A stretch of DNA of 64,000 nucleotides from Pohlia nutans (GCA_022496805.1 CM040104.1:2331650-2395649); one strand, 5' to 3'; positions 40,756 through 54,667 are shown, counted from the stretch's first letter. The notes: generated from the sequence alone by a model not told the origin. Translations and numbers: made by a program.

Positions 40756-43700
40756 TCATGAAGAACAGACACAATCGAGTGGTAAATCTTCAGGCCAGCC
40801 GTAGTCGTGAAGAAGTGTTAGGACGACACCATTGGTCCACCCGAACCCAGTCTGAGGATCACCAAGAAGCAAAGTCAATTTATGTCTGTTTTTTTTCTTT
40901 TGGAACAAATGAAACCAAAGAAACCAAAGCTTCATTGCATAGAGAGAACCAGCACCAAGCCAGGCCAAGACGGAGCCCAAAAGCTCCAGCCCAGTCGAGA
41001 CTCAACACAAGGAACCCAAGGAAAATACAAAGAAAACCCCAGAATCAAAAGAATGAAACTCTGCCCTGCCTTCTAGGGGGATTGGGCTGCCAGCTAACAA
41101 TTCTAAAGTCAATTTATGTTCACTGTCCAAATTTTATCATGCATACGTGTCTAACTCAAAAACCTCGAGTGGTCGCATCAAGCTTTCTGACCCTTATGTA
41201 GAAGAGATTGCACCAAAAATTACAAGTCACAAGAAAGAAACGTACCTGGGTTATATACTCTCCGCCACCACCAACCTCCCCGCAATATCGTGCGTCGTAT
41301 TTCTCAACCATGTGACCAATCCGTTGGAAAGCGGTATAATTAGAGCGCAACCAAGACACGGTAATGCTCTGGGCCATAGCTCTTGCTTTACGAGAACCTG
41401 ACAAGTAGAGCCCTTCAATGATCATATGCTGCAGTGGAGCCCATGCATTTGGAAAGTCCCTGAATCACAACCGGAAATTTGAGAAAATAATAAACGGTAT
41501 GCTTTAAGAACTTAAGAAGTGAAAATGGGGACAGAGAGTTTACTATCATAAAATTGTGAACAGAGGCTTAGTCTTTAATGCAAGTTAACGAGAATTCAGA
41601 GTGATTGCACGTGTTGAATAGGGAAGGTACTAACCACTGCTGTCCTGTCTCCAAAAGAGAAGTTGCTATTCCTCCAGGCAACACTAGACCCGAGTTGGAT
41701 AGTGCCTCCACAACTTGATCAATTTTTTCATCTCCTGTACGCAAGTCACATCAGATCATCGTCAATGAAGACGTCCAAAAGATTTTTCTGCTTAGTAAGC
41801 ACAAAATGTCTGCAAAGTTAACACAAAAAACTAGATGTTGAAGAAAGTATGACCTGCAGGGAATATGCCGCACCACAAAGGCACAAAATTTGACGCATAT
41901 GTGGTTCGGTTTGACCTGGTACTGTCCCACGTATAGATGTTCTGCAACACAAGGGAGTCCGAAAATTAGACCCACAGAATTAGCCAGCGCAAGCCAAGTA
42001 AAAGTTTGTCTTTCTTCGCAGAAAATTACATTACCTTTCGCTGTTTTGCAGGCTTTTGCGGCAAAGGAAGCCAGTAGTCTAACCACTGGCCCTTGCTTTC
42101 ATTCCAGAGAATCGCTTCAAAGGCTCTTCTTCGGGCGTCGGCAGCTTTTGTAAAGCGCTTTGATAATGAGGTGTTATTCAAAGCTTTCGCAAAGAAGGCT
42201 ATGTCAGACTCCATCTGAGAAAGATAAACAGAGTCGTTAACTTCTTGAGATTATCAATAAGATATTGTCTGCAATTTCTCTATCATGGAGTTATGACAAG
42301 GTAAAATAGAATTTCATAGGTACCTAACAAAACTTACTTCAGTCACAGCATACACCTAATCTAAATGAGAAACTTTACAAGTGCAGGACATATTTGCAGT
42401 AACAAAATTCTAAACTTGTAAAAATTGCAACTACTGTAGAGGTTTTCGTAGTAACTATTATGCCTCCTCTTTCCCATTATCATTTCAATGCTTCTACAAA
42501 GGGCAGCCTCCAGGCGTAGAACTGATATATACCTGAAGAAGGAATGCGTTGAGATCCACTGGAATGATAGAGGAGGTCTTTAAAGAGGACAAATTCTCCT
42601 CATCTCTGGGCAAAGAAAATAAGGACCAGTCAGTTCAAAACCACATACAAGAACCTAGACCTAACCGTCAGATTGCTTAAGCAGAAAGTGAGAAAGGTAA
42701 CAATTGACAGTAAATCATTTCAGAGAGATGTGAACAAGTAGTAGCTCAAATTCTAGATACAATATGCACCATCATTTCTAGTACACGAGAGGGAAAATTT
42801 ATAGGGACCCTAGCACAGTAGGGTAACCAGAATTTCTTAGGAAATTTTTTACAATTTCTATGCTTACTCCATCCATCTTGAACTGAAATCCCAGCCCGAC
42901 TCTGCTGCAGTAGCAATGTCATGATAGAGCTGCTGTTGCGTCAACTTACTAAGGCCTTCGGCAATGCTTTTATCCTGAGCCAAAAGGACCACAACCACAT
43001 CAATTTAGCTCCAAGGAGTTGGCGATTTGTGGGCGCACTGTGCACCCCTTGGGGGAACGACCAGCATCAAAGCGAGGGACGGAGACTGAAAAGTAGTTGG
43101 GCAGTAGACTCGACCAGCCGTGATTTAAAGATGCTATACTACCTGCAAGAGTACATGTTAAATTAAGACTAGAACGATATAGCATTTTGTTCACACTATT
43201 ATGCCATGCAGGCATCAACATGATAGCAAATACTAAGGGTGGGAACATGCCCATAGCATTATGAACCAATTTTGTGAGCAGGTTCTATGAGATGACTTAC
43301 TATGGTGGAACATTCAGGACGGGCTTGGTCCCAATGAGCAGTGTAACGGCTGAGCCGATGGTCACGTCCTTGGCCGTCTCGTATTGTTACTTCATGAGGA
43401 TCTGTACAAACGACTCTAAATCAAATTTCAAAATGAGAGTATCCAAAGCCCATTTTAAGGGTAATATTCCAAGTCACTTTAATCTCAAGAGTCTGAGCAA
43501 AATCAATGAAAGGAGAACGACAAAGTTACCTGTGGTCCAGAACTGATATTCTTGTAGAAGAACTGGCACTGCCCGAGATGCCAGACTGAGATCGCCGGTT
43601 GCAGAAAAAATTGCGCGCACCATCCTGCTGAGAAATGGAGGCTGACTACCTTCCACAAAACATACACAACAATCGCTTAGACGCTAATATCTGAAATAGC

Positions 43701-46076
43701 ATGTGCTGCAAATGAAGAAAGTTTTGAGCTGCATCTGTGGAGGTATGAGCCGACAACCAACCTGCGATTTTCGTAATATGTCCTTGTGCCATTAGGAAAA
43801 AATCCATATGCTTGGACTATAGACAAGAAATTATCTACCATTCCGGCAGCCGTCTCAATCATTTTGCTTGCAAGTAAACCCCTGCTCAAACAATGGACGA
43901 AACTCCTCAGAACAAGCACAAAGCTAAAAAGAGCCAGCGCAGAGGAAAGAATTGCTACAGAAGCATCATGGCCCACTTTGGTACCTGACTATGAGGATCT
44001 GACTTTTTCGAGAACAAATCACTCAAAATCAAAGTATAGCTCTCACAATATCATGAGAAATCTTTTCCATGACTCCCACCGTAAAGTGCTAACAGAAGCT
44101 TCAAGGAACAGGTGTTGGGGTTCTAAAATTTCATATTGTTAACGAAACGGGAGATAGTCGTTAACCGTCGGTACAACAAAGAAACATTGTGATCTGTGTC
44201 GTGTAAGCAATGAAAATCAACAGGCGCTTGTTCTAATCCACGTATTATTTTCTCATCGATCTCCGACTAGGTTAGTCGGCAAACGTAATCAATCCAAATC
44301 GGGAGCCGAACCAATCCGTTGAAATGCGCGTGCTAGAGCGAGGCTGTGCAGATGGAGTTCGTAACATTCTCGCTCATCGAACTACACTAAGAAATTTTCA
44401 ATGGAACTTCAATGAAAGGAGGGGAAGAATGTGGACCTGATGACCCAGTAGCTATCCCAGTAGTAAACCTCCCGGAACCGTTCCCCGGGTACTAGAAAGG
44501 GGTTCTTGAGAGGGAGAAGGGTATGCCGGTCTGGCTCCATCTCCACGGCAGAGGAAACCTGGCGAGTGAGGGACGGCCATAGCGAATGAACTTTCAAACC
44601 CCAGTCGCGTGCAACTACGCTCTGTACTCGAGGGAGAAAGTCGGGAGGATTTGCGACGTGATCGGCCGGTGTGTGAGGTATCAAGTCACTGCCAGCTTCG
44701 TCAAAATACTCTTCCAAGAACGCCTTCAGCGTCTCTGCATCATAATTACAGATCGGGGAAGGATCAGTGCACATTCGTGGTAGGAAATACCAAACGTCAG
44801 ATGCCTAACAACCACGGACGGATAAACATGACTGAAAGGCCAGCCACCACAACGCACGACCTTTCCATTTCAAAATAGTAAGAACAGAGTGCTTCGTGAA
44901 CCACGTCACTACGTCACTCACTACCAATTCCACCCGTGAGTTCCTCTCTTCTTGGGAAGCGTGACAGCCTCTGCTTCTCTAACAGTAAGTTTCTGCGAAG
45001 CTCCGCCCGCCATTCCTTAGTCAAAATTTTCTTCCAGGAAAAAAGTTGGAGACGGCGGACGGAGCGACGAGTTTATCACATGTTGCTAAACCGAGACGCG
45101 GAGGACGATAAGGATAGAACTCTAGCCCCTGTTCGTCATGATCAGCATCCTTGATCTCAAATCCTGCCATTTTAAAAACCTGGAAGTCCTGCAGAAATTC
45201 TGCATGCGTGGACTTTCTTTAGCTCTAGACTCATCGATCGGGGTGAGAAATTCGGGACGTGCATATTCCCTGCGACTGTTTTACGAGTTCACTGAGCGCA
45301 ATTGAACAGTGTACTCAGATCCATGAACAATGATCTCACTCAGTAAAATAAAATAAAAACCGCTGTAGAGATCATCGTCAAAACTTTTGAATCAGCAAAT
45401 TGCGGCCTCCAATGACAACTGGAAGTCCTACTAATACTCGTCCACTGTACCGAACTACAATACTGAACGAATCGCGGCGTTCTTATCCAGATCCTCCTCT
45501 CGCCCGACAAGACAGTCACAAACGCGGAGCCCGATTCTAAAATTTAAAAGACGCCAAAAACACAAATATCTTAAATTAACAACGTTCGCGACTGTTCCAT
45601 CAAAGTGCCAAAACAGGAACAAATCTCAAATTAAACCAAACAACACCACCGCACTCTCCTCGACAGAATACTAAAACTCTACTCCAAGAATTCCACTCCA
45701 AGAAACTCCACTCCAAGAAAATACGTCAACCAAAAAAAAACAAACAAAAATGACAAAACAAATCAAGAAACCGGCAAAATCCTCTCTCAATTCGACTACC
45801 TGGCTCAAGAGCGCCAGTAGCACAAGCCTTCGGCAGAGCAGCAAACGCCGCCTCTGTAACTTCAAGCGAACACTTGAGCGGCAAGTCCACGTACAACTTG
45901 GGATCAAACTCTGCGCCTCCGCCGAAACTCTTGAGCGCAGCAGCCTGCAGATCCATCAAAAAACACAGAAGCTCTCCAGCTCTGTCGTCATCGTCCAAAT
46001 CGCCATACTCATCACAGTCATCTACCTCGAAGGCATACATGCCGTTCTCCGCCCTCTCTTCATCATCCACAGACAT
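40756..46076 (-). CDS. TRE1: Neutral trehalase (alpha,alpha-trehalase, GH37), 12 exons
   Basis: Hydrolyses trehalose to two glucose. Exons (high to low): 46076-45800, 44734-44437, 43881-43762, 43645-43530, 43401-43301, 42974-42868, 42605-42533, 42214-42035, 41941-41854, 41734-41635, 41459-41246, 40851-40756. Together 1,770 nt, 589 aa, with every phase consistent and GT-AG introns. Signature 1 PGERFREVYYWDSY is at 175-188. AAESGWDFSSRWM carries the catalytic Asp (333). Signature 2 QWDFPNAWAPLQ starts at 486. GGGGEY (Glu554) and TGFGWTNGV follow. Length and order match plant trehalases. Start: ATG 46,076 (MSVDDEERAENGM); the frame is open 63 bp upstream but lacks an ATG, so no signal peptide or anchor is predicted, unlike Arabidopsis TRE1. 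The C-terminus DLPLDCVCSS is non-conserved. No disabling change seen; probably functional. It is the only clear host gene here. Confidence 0.96.
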
Positions 46077-49000
46077 GATCGCCTCTACAAAATCACTCCA
46101 AAACCCAAAAAAAAAAACTGTTACAAAAAATAAATGCAACGGCGGATGGCAAAGGGAGGCGATCCAAGGGAAAGAGAAGAGCCATGCACAGCGCAGGGCT
46201 TATGAAGGCTTACGACTTTCAGACCGAGCGACTTTGTCGGTCGCAAACTAGGGGGCTTGGTTGGTCGGTGCGTAGACCGGGCTGTATGTAGCGGGGTCGG
46301 TAAATCCTATGACCGCGGCGGGCAGAGGGCCGGCATATGCGCGCCTATAACGAACCCGGCCACGACGAGAAGTGAAAAATAGTGTAACGGCCCGAAATAG
46401 TCTGACGCGCGAATTAATTATAGCAAGTGACAAGGGGGATGTGAACTAATAATTCTGATCCTGTCTGATCCTGTTGTGGCTCATTTTTAAATTGGTTTTG
46501 GGCACCAATGAAAGTACTTTTGATATGGGATGAATGTTCTAAAGGGTTAATGCAATGGAATGTCTGTGGGGGCCTGAAATTCAGGGCTGAGTATGCGTTG
46601 TGTTTTGTGCTGGAGAGGGGCCAGTGGGGGCGAGCCACGTTCTCTGGCTGGACGGAATGTTGCGGAGTTGGCTTTCCGGACACGTCACCTGAGGTCAGTT
46701 CAGTTAACTATGGTTGGTAGTTGGTTGGGTCCCAGTGGATGAATGAATAGAATGGTGGCGGAAAGTGAGGGACTTCAGTTGCAGATTTGATGGGTGAATG
46801 TTTGTCATTCCGAGGAACCCGGTATTAGAATTCAATTTTTAAATTAATGAATTTTCTTGGTGTAGAAATATCATGGTGTGCTTCCCACCGGGGTTACATA
46901 AGAGCATGCCCAGCAGCAGCACTTTTCAAGGGACGAATGCCAATGTTCACGTTAAGAAATGGTGTAGAAGGCTCTAACTTGAGTTTTGCTTGCCATATGA
47001 GGTTCCCTTGGCGCAAGGGAATTACTATCACTAAACATGAATGAGGGAGGAAGCATTGATGAGAGCCGTAAAAATCGAGGTGCACTTGTTGAGTTTGTGT
47101 TGGCCTGACGCGTATTAGATTCATTTTCAACATGGACAAAGAGTTCCAAATAAAATAAGTGGAATAAAGTCAGAGGTGGTCAGTGGTTGGTAAATGGTTG
47201 GATGTTGCTGGGGATCTCATGCATCTCCGTCAAACTCAAATGCAGTTGGGTCCATGGTTTTTTTAGAAATGTTGGGCATGTTCTAACACAATAGAGCAAT
47301 TCATGAAGTTCTCATTTTCTATAATTGGTAGGTTATTTGCATTCAGGGTCATTGCGTTCATGAGCATGGCTATGAACATGGGCAGTGTTAACTTTCAATA
47401 AGGGAATTACCATACGGACCTACAAGAATGGGAGACTGTAGTTCCAGACATGGCTCTTGAAAGGAGAACCACCTTCTGCGAGTGGTACGACCTGTTGTAG
47501 AAGGTGAAAACTAGATCTCATTAAAAAAATATTCATTTGATCAAGTTCCAAAAGGGGGATATCCTAAACTGCTCTATTAAGTTATGTAGTTGGTAATGAA
47601 GCATAGCATTTTTTTTCATTTTTCATGAAGTGCCAAAGCGGCGATATAAAAAGTTATAGTGGTGCTCCATATTTCAACATCTCGTTCAACATTCATCCAC
47701 ATATCGGATACTTAGAGGATTTCACATATCCATAATTTTGTGTTATTTTTATTCACAATCTAGTGATATCAACCAAGATATTTTTTTAATTTGAAGATTT
47801 TTGGTGAAACTTCATGGTTTTTGGCCATTTTTAAGCCATACTGTTTTTTCTATCACATTAAGACTTCTGTCACTTTTGTCTAAATTCAATTTCCATGTCA
47901 TTTATTTGAGGGATTCCAACCAATCACATAATGATACAAATTAGCCTACTTGGCACCTTTTTGTACAAAATGACATAATTCATATTATTAACATTATATG
48001 CAAGGACTGTGTGGGAAAGTACGTGATTGCCAACACCAACTGATTTTCAATAAATATGTAAAGAGTCCAAATTCCTCAAAGGCAACTATGACTTTCTCAA
48101 CTTTGGAATGAGAAAACTTTCCTTGTTATCACAATTTCCCAAGTGCCTGTGGATTGTCAAGCATCAAATCTAGAGTCAATGTATGCTTTCATTGAAAAAT
48201 ATACAGGATTGTATGGGATCATGTGAACATAAAATATTACGAGAGTTACCAAAGCCACAACGTTATGACACCTCAGCAACAAAGTGCCACGTGGAATGGT
48301 GACTCATGGGGGCATGACATTTAAGCACTTTTCCATTGCATGCCATTTGGGCAACGAACTATAAGTCAACGTTTGCCCACATCATGGATTTTTGCCATAA
48401 GAATTTGAGCATAGTGAACTTGCACTTGCAGACCAATTATAAGTGAGGGTGACCGAACTCTGAATGTCAATATTCAAAACCAATGATGGTAATTGGTAGC
48501 CACTTGGGTCCATCAAGGAGCTGGTGACTGAGCATGGTGGAGGCGTAATTATGTTATTTTAGAATAGTTCCGCCGCCGACCAAATGTGAGGCTCCACTGT
48601 AGAACAAAAGAACCCCTGGGAGCATAACTAGGAAACACAGCTCAGGGAATACATTCATGGACGGTAGAGAATGGAGTCTGCACATTTTCCATATGTAACG
48701 TTGCTGATTCATAAACTTTGCATACCGGATTTCAACTGTCTGAAGTTGAAGTTATCAAGTTATAAGGTAAGGTAGAAGCACCCATATCCGACAATGCACC
48801 CAAAACCAACATGTAGATTGGCCCATAATGGTTAACAGCCAAAATCAATGCCACTTGTGTAGAAATTTATGTCAACCAATCAACTTCTTGCACTATTGCC
48901 TATATTAGTCAATTCCAAGAAGCAATTTGGGCCAGTTTGAGGAATCATATGTTCACAGATTTGGGATAGTCTAGTTATCGGTTTTGGGTGATGATTAACT

Positions 49001-51138
49001 TTTCACTTTGAAAAATTGTAGAGATTTCATATATTTTAAAATAAATTTATTAAAAAAATTGCATTCTTCATGATTTCTATTTTCTTGTGAAGGAAAAATA
49101 CTATTTGCCTTCTACTCCTATCGCACGTAGGCTAAAAAGCTTAAGTTATTGGTTATGGGTGCTATCACCTTATAAAGTAGAAGGACGTTTACTTCGTTCC
49201 TACCTCCAATTTTGTTCCATAAAAAGTGCCACTGCAATTGCCCTTTCAAGGTTGTAAACTCACATGCACTTCACACGTATTCACCAATTGACCCCTAAGC
49301 GATTTGAAGTTCCACTATAACCATATATTTTTGCAAAGTATTTTGGCACACAAATAATTACAAGTCAGATTGCTTACATATTTCACTATACTAAAAATGT
49401 GATTTAGTGTACAGCCCCGGGGAAGTCATTGTCAAAAATTTAGATAACCATGAGAGAACAAATATAGGGTGTCCTTTATTCATTTGAGATAAAATTTATT
49501 AAATTTTAGAAGTAATATAGGGTGTATTTTGACCAATTATATGAATATCCCTAGAATATACTATGAATATATCCTAAATATACTATAAATGATAGAATAT
49601 TCCAATTACTTCATAGCCCCCAAATACCCTTTGTTAGCTCATGTATACCAAAATTTACACTAAGTGACTTCCCCGAGTGTACGGCATACTATTTCTCAAC
49701 ATACAAACTATTTGACTTTTTAGAGATATAGTGTCCATGAAAAAATCTTTTTACTGGTAAAATTTAAAATGATAAAACTTTGAGTAAACCTTATGGATGT
49801 AGAATTCCAATGACAAATGGAAACTTTAGAATAAACATAGCATACCAGCTCATGTCAATTTCATCACCTGGAAGGAACATGGCACTCTCAATGGAAGTAG
49901 GAATGATAAGTGGCAAACTCCTATGTATTGTAGAGACACTATTTCTGCTCACCTTTGAACAAATTGTCATGTAAAGACATCATTCTCGTAAGACACTAAA
50001 TCACAATTCTAGTGTACACCAATGTATTTCAATACACCCTTGAACTTACTTGGGTATATAGCATATTTGAGTACATAATTGTATTTTAGTACAAGAGATA
50101 GATCATGTAAGCAAATATATTGTGGTGTGCCCAAAGGATATTTAAAGGTCAAGTTCTTATTTCTAAGTCATGTTTTGGCACTTTACATGGTCACAATTAC
50201 ATGAGTTTAAAAGGTTAGACGAGGGTATCAATTCAAATTTGTTGTTTACATATTTTTAGAAATAAATTAACAGTGAATTTTAATTTTAAAATTTTTGAAT
50301 GAAAAGTCAAACTCCAGGTTACAAGTTTCAAATATATTAGAGATATCCGTAAAGTAGTGAAAATAGAGGATTGTGATGTGTCAACAAAAAGGGATCGGAC
50401 GAATCCCAATTACAGGGAGTTGTGTTGAATGCCCCCCAAAAAATGCAACATGAGTTTTATTTCTAGCAAGCAAGGTAGGGTGACTAAATTTTGTCCCTGC
50501 TTCCTGTGCATCTCGTGGGGATGGCGTTGGCGCTGCGTGTCCTCGTGGAATCGATTGCTTCCAGCTTAAACGCAATACGGGGCATGCAACTATGCAAAGG
50601 CTTCCCGAGCTCCCTTGCGCCGTTTGATAAAGTGTGACCCAACTCAAGCGCCCTCGACACAACTATTCCAAGTGTTTACCACCCCAAATCTCATTTCTCA
50701 TAAAACCGCGTGGCACTTTTCATTTTTCTCAAAAAGTTTGGGTGGAGAACAAAATTCTAGCCTACTTCACCCTGAAAGTTTACGGATATCTCTATATTAC
50801 GTAAGAGTCTTCTAAAGCGTATTCTGCCAAAATATAGGACTTCCTATACTACAAAATTTGTCGAGATGGAAGATTATGCAAAGACGAGGTATATCATATC
50901 ATAATACTCTATATTTATCATGTTTGAAATGCAGAATACGGTGTAGAAGACCTTTACACCAGTGAGGCGTGAGGCGTATTCCTGCCCTGGAGTTCGCATG
51001 TAACCTCGTCCTCTCGGGCTCGGCCACAGGCTCACTCCAAGACAGAATACGCCTTACTGGCCCACTCTCTAGTACATTAGTTTTGATGGTCGGAAATCCT
51101 TAAAGGATCAGAATAATAAGGTCCCTCTACATTATTAG
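46077..51138. other. Long non-coding, AT-rich region upstream of trehalase
   Basis: The first few hundred bases should hold the trehalase 5' UTR and promoter; 46,150-46,370 is relatively GC/CpG-rich. From about 46.7 kb on it is AT-rich with only short ORFs and no recognisable protein. 50,270-50,680 is similar to 53,360-53,550 (shared TGAGTTTTATTT and TAAAGTMGTGAAA blocks), so it includes old dispersed-repeat sequence. Nothing else supported. Confidence 0.5.
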
Positions 51139-51142
51139 TTAA

Positions 51143-51504
51143 CCCTTAAACGTCAAGGTAAGCCCCATGGGCTTATTTAAAAGAGAATAATGAAGAAAAA
51201 AGAGGATTTTTTCAACCAAATCAAGCGAGGATTGGTGCGTTGGAAAGCTACTGAAAATGCGATCTAGATTCCAAATTTGTGCCTCATTTGAGAGATTGTG
51301 GAATCGTTGGTAAGCAATCAAAGTTATGAAATTGAACAGGTTTTTGAGGTTGGGGCAGCTGAGGTGCCGCAGTGCTACAGTGCTACAGTGCTGGCCAGCA
51401 GTGCCCAACAGTGCCGTTTTTGGTTTTTTTTTGTTTTTTTTTTTCCTCCGAAATTTTAGATGCCTTCCGGGCTGCCCCGCCCAGGCCCTCTTGACGTTTA
51501 AGGG
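51143..51504. mobile_element. TTAA-type MITE, family G
   Basis: Left end TTAA then CCCTTAAACGTCAAG; right end CTTGACGTTTAAGGG then TGAA (TTAA with one change). TIR about 15 bp, 362 bp long. Interior contains tandem CAGTGCTACAGTGC. Same terminal style as the families at 52.6-59.5 kb. Confidence 0.75.
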
Positions 51505-51687
51505 TGAACTTTAGAATCATGGTTTAGGGACATTAGAATGACTTGTGCTCTTTGTCTAGTTCAGTCATCATCTGAGAGCCCATTGTGACCTCTCATTGAA
51601 ATGAGGATATGCATCAATACAGACAAAGACCAACTACCATTCCAATTTTTGAATATGCAAAGAGAAAGATAATATTTTTTACCAAGG

Positions 51688-51723
<36 letters not shown>

Positions 51724-51725
51724 TT
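51688..51725. repeat. (ATT)n microsatellite
   Basis: About 12 uninterrupted ATT units. Confidence 0.95.
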
Positions 51726-52461
51726 AATCACAGCTTTTAATATTGAAGGAAACAGAGTTTGAATCTCATTACCAATTGTTGCCGATTTTCAGCAACCATG
51801 GATGTTTGGCTGCATCCAATTACGCCACTGTGATATTCATTTAGTAACCCTCTTGGCACTGCAAATACATACTATCACCCATTGCATTACAAAGTACCAT
51901 AGGTTGATAGCAGTTCCTGCACAAATTAATTCAAAGTTTCAAGAATCTGTCATGTGTTGCTTTCCCGCTTTCTGATTGATTGTGACATCAATCAATCAGA
52001 TAAAAAGTCGACGTGGCAGGTAAAGAAGTTGACGTTATTTACCAAGAGTGCCAAGACTGCTATCAACTTCTGGTAGTACTTACTGGTAATTATGAAAAAC
52101 AGTCTAAATTGTGCATGCAAAATAGAATGGTATCAAATGCAAAATTTATTACAATCCTATGAAAACAATAATAAAAATAATAGTTATTATTATATTATAT
52201 TATTATACTTATTATTTCATAGCGTAATAGAGCAGTGCAATGGAGCACCCTTTTGAAAATTGTATCAAATAGAATCTTCATTTAGATTCAATTTTCTAAG
52301 TAATGAAGGAATGCTATTTGTATTCCACAAATTTTGGACTATCGTGTTGTTGCCATGTAAACTTAGTTTCTAATTGTAACTAGATAGTGATTCCATTGCA
52401 GATTGAGGGTGTTGGCCCCCACTGCTCTATTATGCTATGTTGTTGACACACACGAATTACT

Positions 52462-52573
52462 TTTTTTTTGCAACTCGCAACAAGGTTTTTTCCATCAGCA
52501 GGATAGGAGATTTCACAGTCTAGAATCGAACCCCCAACCTCGACATTCGCAATCCTATGAAATTTGATTAGAT
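52462..52573 (-). mobile_element. tRNA-derived SINE-like sequence with poly(A)
   Basis: On the minus strand there is a good B box GGTTCGATTCT (52,532-52,522) and, about 70 nt downstream, an A9 run (about 52,470) as 3' tail. The A-box region is weak and abuts the TTAA MITE at 52,574, so the 5' part may be lost. Not a tRNA gene: no acceptor stem is visible. Confidence 0.5.
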
Positions 52574-52577
52574 TAAC

Positions 52578-53129
52578 CCCTAACCGCCCAACCATGCACA
52601 TTTTGCATGATGTACGTTTCCTCATCCATCATGCACTTTTCGCAGTGTGGATTTTTTATTGAAACTTTATGGGAAGTTAGTTCCGTGCAAGTGTGATCCG
52701 ATTAGAAAGGGGATGATCTATGAAGTTTTTATGCCTCATTTCATGTTGTAGTGTTCCACCCAAAATTTCGAAGATTTTAGTCTAAAAGTGCTCTTGAAAA
52801 AGTCAACTACTAAAATTAAGCAACCAAAAAATCTCCAAAAATCACTACATTTAGAGTATTCCATTTCAACCCATCACAACAGATTTCATTATCAAATTGT
52901 CAATATCTTATTCGTATTCATATTGCAAAAGAGTGTTAAATTTTAAGTTTGAAATTTAATACACAAATATTGGTGATAGCAATCGCAAATCTAACCGTAT
53001 GGATAGAATCTAAAATGCATAATGTACAACTTTTCTTCATTCATCAACTTGAAAATATCCCTCTTAGTTGCATTTTTGATGCATCTTTGGAAAACTGCCA
53101 AATCTGAAAAGGGTGAGAACGTTTAGGGG
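52578..53129 (+). mobile_element. TTAA-type MITE, family A copy 1
   Basis: Flanked by TTAA at 52,574 and 53,130. Ends CCCCTAACCGCC and (inverted) CCCCTAAACG. 552 bp; diverged from the other A copies but with shared blocks such as GAAGTTAGYTYCRTGCA and CAACCAAAAAATCTCC. Confidence 0.8.
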
Positions 53130-53479
53130 TTAAGGTTTTAAAATTTAAACACCAGAAGTGGAGGGCAGGTTAATACAAAAATTAATTATTTTTGTGGAAA
53201 AAGTGAACATTGTGTTGGGATCGCTTTGTTGGCTGAGTATCAGAATTGTTATATATTCTGGTATCAAGGACCCGACAAACGTGGTTTGAATTTGTCACAT
53301 TATTTATTCATGGTTTGAATTTGTCATGCTATTTATTTTCATCCATATTAATACTATTGCAATATTTTCCAATATTAGCAACATGATTCATGGTTTTTAA
53401 GATGTCAAATTCAATTGATCATATTAGAGAAATTCATAAAGTCGTGAAATCTTAGGACAAGAAAACTAGGGAATGTTGG

Positions 53480-53700
53480 GTTTCAAAAATAAAAACCTGA
53501 TGAGTTTTATTTTTGGAAAGGAAACTTGGGTGATTAGGGTTGGTCCCGCGTCAAGGCGCACCACCGAGAAGGCGATCAAAATTAGACTACATGACCGGAA
53601 TATTACCACACCCGAGGTTTGAACCTTGCACCTCGTGACCCCAAGAGCCTCACGGGCTTTTAATCCTAGCTCAACACACCCAACATCTACTCTCTTGAGC
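53480..53700 (-). mobile_element. tRNA-derived SINE
   Basis: Minus strand: D-arm-like GAGCTAGGATTAAAAGC, then B box GGTTCAAACC (53,625-53,616), a 100-nt body and an A-rich tail near 53,500 (AAAAATAAAACTC). Part of the tail region recurs near 50,430-50,470, supporting a dispersed family. Confidence 0.6.
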
Positions 53701-53860
53701 TTGTGTCAAAGACTTTCTGGATATCTGATTTACATAAGATGGGCAGTGCAAGTCAAGATGGGTGATAAATAAATAAATTTGAACAAAATGAAGTCCACTT
53801 GGGACTTACTTAAAATTGCTATAAAAACGTGACACCCAATTTGGACTTCTTGGTCCTTAA

Positions 53861-54663
53861 CCCTTTAGTGCCCAGGGTACTGTAGCTGGGAGCACTGGAT
53901 TTCAGTGGATTTTTCCACTGTGATTGAGACTACCAGAAATAGAATGGATTAAATTAGAAAGTAGCTATACAATTCTATTCTCAACTGGAGAGCACACATT
54001 TTATTAAAATTTGAGAATCATCCAATGGTGGGATTGAAAGATTATAGTATGTATTTGAACTGTATAATGCACGCTCAAAAATGAGATTTTGGGGGGTGCG
54101 CGACTTCAAAGTTAAATAGAATTTGGGTTAAATTTTCAAAAATGAAAGTAAAGAAGTTCAGCAATGCTTTATGTCAACACCTCTCCGTTGCAATCTTTCA
54201 TATCAAGAATAGACTCACACATAATTATTGTGAATTTTATAAGTGAAAGTGACTTATCCATATACGGTTTAGGACAAAATTTTATACGTTGCAAATTGAT
54301 AGGAGTGGGTACATTAGTCAAGATTGGATTACACACACTAATGGAAGATGAAGAAGAGAACACAATCCAAATAAATAAAACAAGATAACAAACTTCCAAA
54401 CACAAGAAATACTACACAATACATATGTTGTATTTGTAAGTATTTACTGTATTTTCAAGTATTTGCAGTATTTTCGCGTTTTGTTGATAGGTATTTTGAT
54501 AATTGTACAATTCCAAATTGAAAATTTATTTTTCTGGAAGGTGTGTAATGTAAATAGGCAAATCTGAACTTCAAAACTGAAGTTCCAATTCTTCACGGAT
54601 TCTCTGCTATTTGCATTTTGGACGTTGCAGTGACCATAATGTGGTCAGCTGGGCACTAAAGGG
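53861..54663 (+). mobile_element. TTAA-type MITE, family B copy 1
   Basis: TTAA at 53,857 and 54,664. TIR CCCTTTAGTGCCCAG at both ends; 803 bp. A copy of the same length and high similarity is at 56,039. Small overlapping ORFs on both strands (54,164-54,405) are conserved between copies but look non-coding. Confidence 0.88.
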
Positions 54664-54667
54664 TTAA

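Noticed and set aside
43000..43269. Extra trehalase exon between exons 5 and 6
   Set aside because: Exons 5 and 6 join in phase 0 as DQARPECSTI-DKSIAEGL with good splice sites, and this stretch has no trehalase similarity.
46077..46139. N-terminal extension of trehalase with hydrophobic residues
   Set aside because: The upstream frame begins at TTG, not ATG, and crosses an A/T homopolymer. The first ATG is at 46,076.
52522..52573. tRNA gene near 52.53 kb
   Set aside because: Good B box only. The A-box side is degenerate and a poly(A) run follows, as in a SINE.
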